A stretch of DNA of 5,494 bases. Origin: Conexibacter sp. (GTDB lineage Bacteria; Actinomycetota; Thermoleophilia; Solirubrobacterales; Solirubrobacteraceae). How positions within the stretch are numbered: position 1 is the first letter of the stretch; the number at the start of each line of letters is the position of its first letter. Of this stretch, positions 5,313 to 5,494 are shown one piece after another. The notes beneath the pieces are model-generated. The model worked only from the letters and a program-made list of their open reading frames with translations. It had not been told where the DNA came from and did not search any database. Location of the stretch: contig JAOPZP010000002.1 of assembly GCA_025964055.1 (NCBI GenBank), positions 1-5,494 on the forward strand, given 5' to 3'. The translations under genes were made by a program, and so were the position numbers.

Positions 5313-5494
5313 ATGGCTCGACACGTGCACCTGGTGGTCGATCGCGGCGCCGCCGACCCGGCGCTCGCCACGCTCGTCGCCGATCTGGCGCTGGTCGTGC
5401 CCGGCGGCACGGTCTGCGTCGAGCTGGTGCCCGCGCGCGACACCGTGCGCGCCGGCCGGGTCGTCGCGGCGCTGGCGCTGGAGCGCGGGCGGCC
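5313..5494 (+). CDS. N-terminal part of an unrecognised alpha/beta protein (3' end outside window)
   Basis: An open frame from ATG 5313 runs to the window edge, with 60 complete codons visible. Third positions are almost all G or C, as in the neighbours, which supports real coding. The visible pattern is strand H-V-H-L-V-V-D (4-10), helix about 15-28, strand T-V-C-V-E-L-V (33-39), helix about 43-58, i.e. an alternating alpha/beta start typical of Rossmann-like or GT-B folds. I do not recognise the family. No Shine-Dalgarno precedes the ATG (CCGCCCAGACC), so a leaderless or near-leaderless transcript is possible; an in-frame GTG at 5292 is a less likely alternative. It is divergent from the operon and may share its regulatory region. 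Confidence 0.6.
   Translation, partial: MARHVHLVVDRGAADPALATLVADLALVVPGGTVCVELVPARDTVRAGRVVAALALERGR

Noticed and set aside
4241..5443. Minus-strand 400-codon frame overlapping the carbamoyltransferase gene and the divergent region
   Set aside because: It is Arg/Pro/Ala-rich with no motifs, and it conflicts with the clearly recognisable transcarbamylase frame.
1..5494. Mobile element, CRISPR array, tRNA or rRNA
   Set aside because: No transposase or integrase motifs, regularly spaced repeats, cloverleaf-like segments or rRNA-like sequence were seen. Coding composition is uniform across the window, giving no sign of recent transfer.

Overview
The window is very GC-rich with almost no non-coding DNA, near-saturated G/C third positions and many GTG starts. 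This fits a high-GC actinobacterium. A tandem-CTD ribosome hibernation factor of the mycobacterial RafH type and a baeRF-type eRF1 homologue agree with that. A soil lineage such as Solirubrobacterales/Thermoleophilia is my guess, but the sequence does not prove it.

Layout. (1) 1-504 (+) is the 3' end of a gene whose product resembles the N-terminal half of TreT/trehalose-phosphorylase-type glycosyltransferases; it stops without a visible C-terminal nucleotide-sugar domain. (2) 501-5187 (-) is one compact five-gene operon, transcribed right to left: an ornithine/aspartate carbamoyltransferase paralogue with altered catalytic motifs; a long-form hibernation factor (S30AE plus two C-terminal domains); a small pterin-carbinolamine-dehydratase-like protein lacking the usual His-His pair; glucose-6-phosphate dehydrogenase (zwf); and a baeRF family-10-like eRF1 homologue. 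Every junction overlaps (11, 4, 4 and 1 nt), which suggests translational coupling. (3) 5188-5312 is a 125-bp divergent intergenic region with inverted repeats; it is the only place for the operon promoter inside the window. (4) 5313-5494 (+) is the 5' end of an unrecognised gene that runs off the right edge.

How the genes may work together (inference): the operon reads as a stress or dormancy module. One gene would park ribosomes (RafH-like), one would act on ribosomes or peptidyl-tRNA (baeRF), and one would supply NADPH through the oxidative pentose phosphate pathway (zwf). Two are enzyme-fold proteins whose active sites have drifted from the canonical ones (carbamoyltransferase-like and PCD-like). 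In mycobacteria, RafH-type factors belong to the hypoxia/DosR response. No DosR-like palindrome is visible in the upstream region here, so any such regulation would use a different signal. The trehalose-synthase-like fragment on the left would fit the same theme of stress carbohydrate metabolism. The operon and that gene converge so tightly that their stop codons interlock in a single TTAG.
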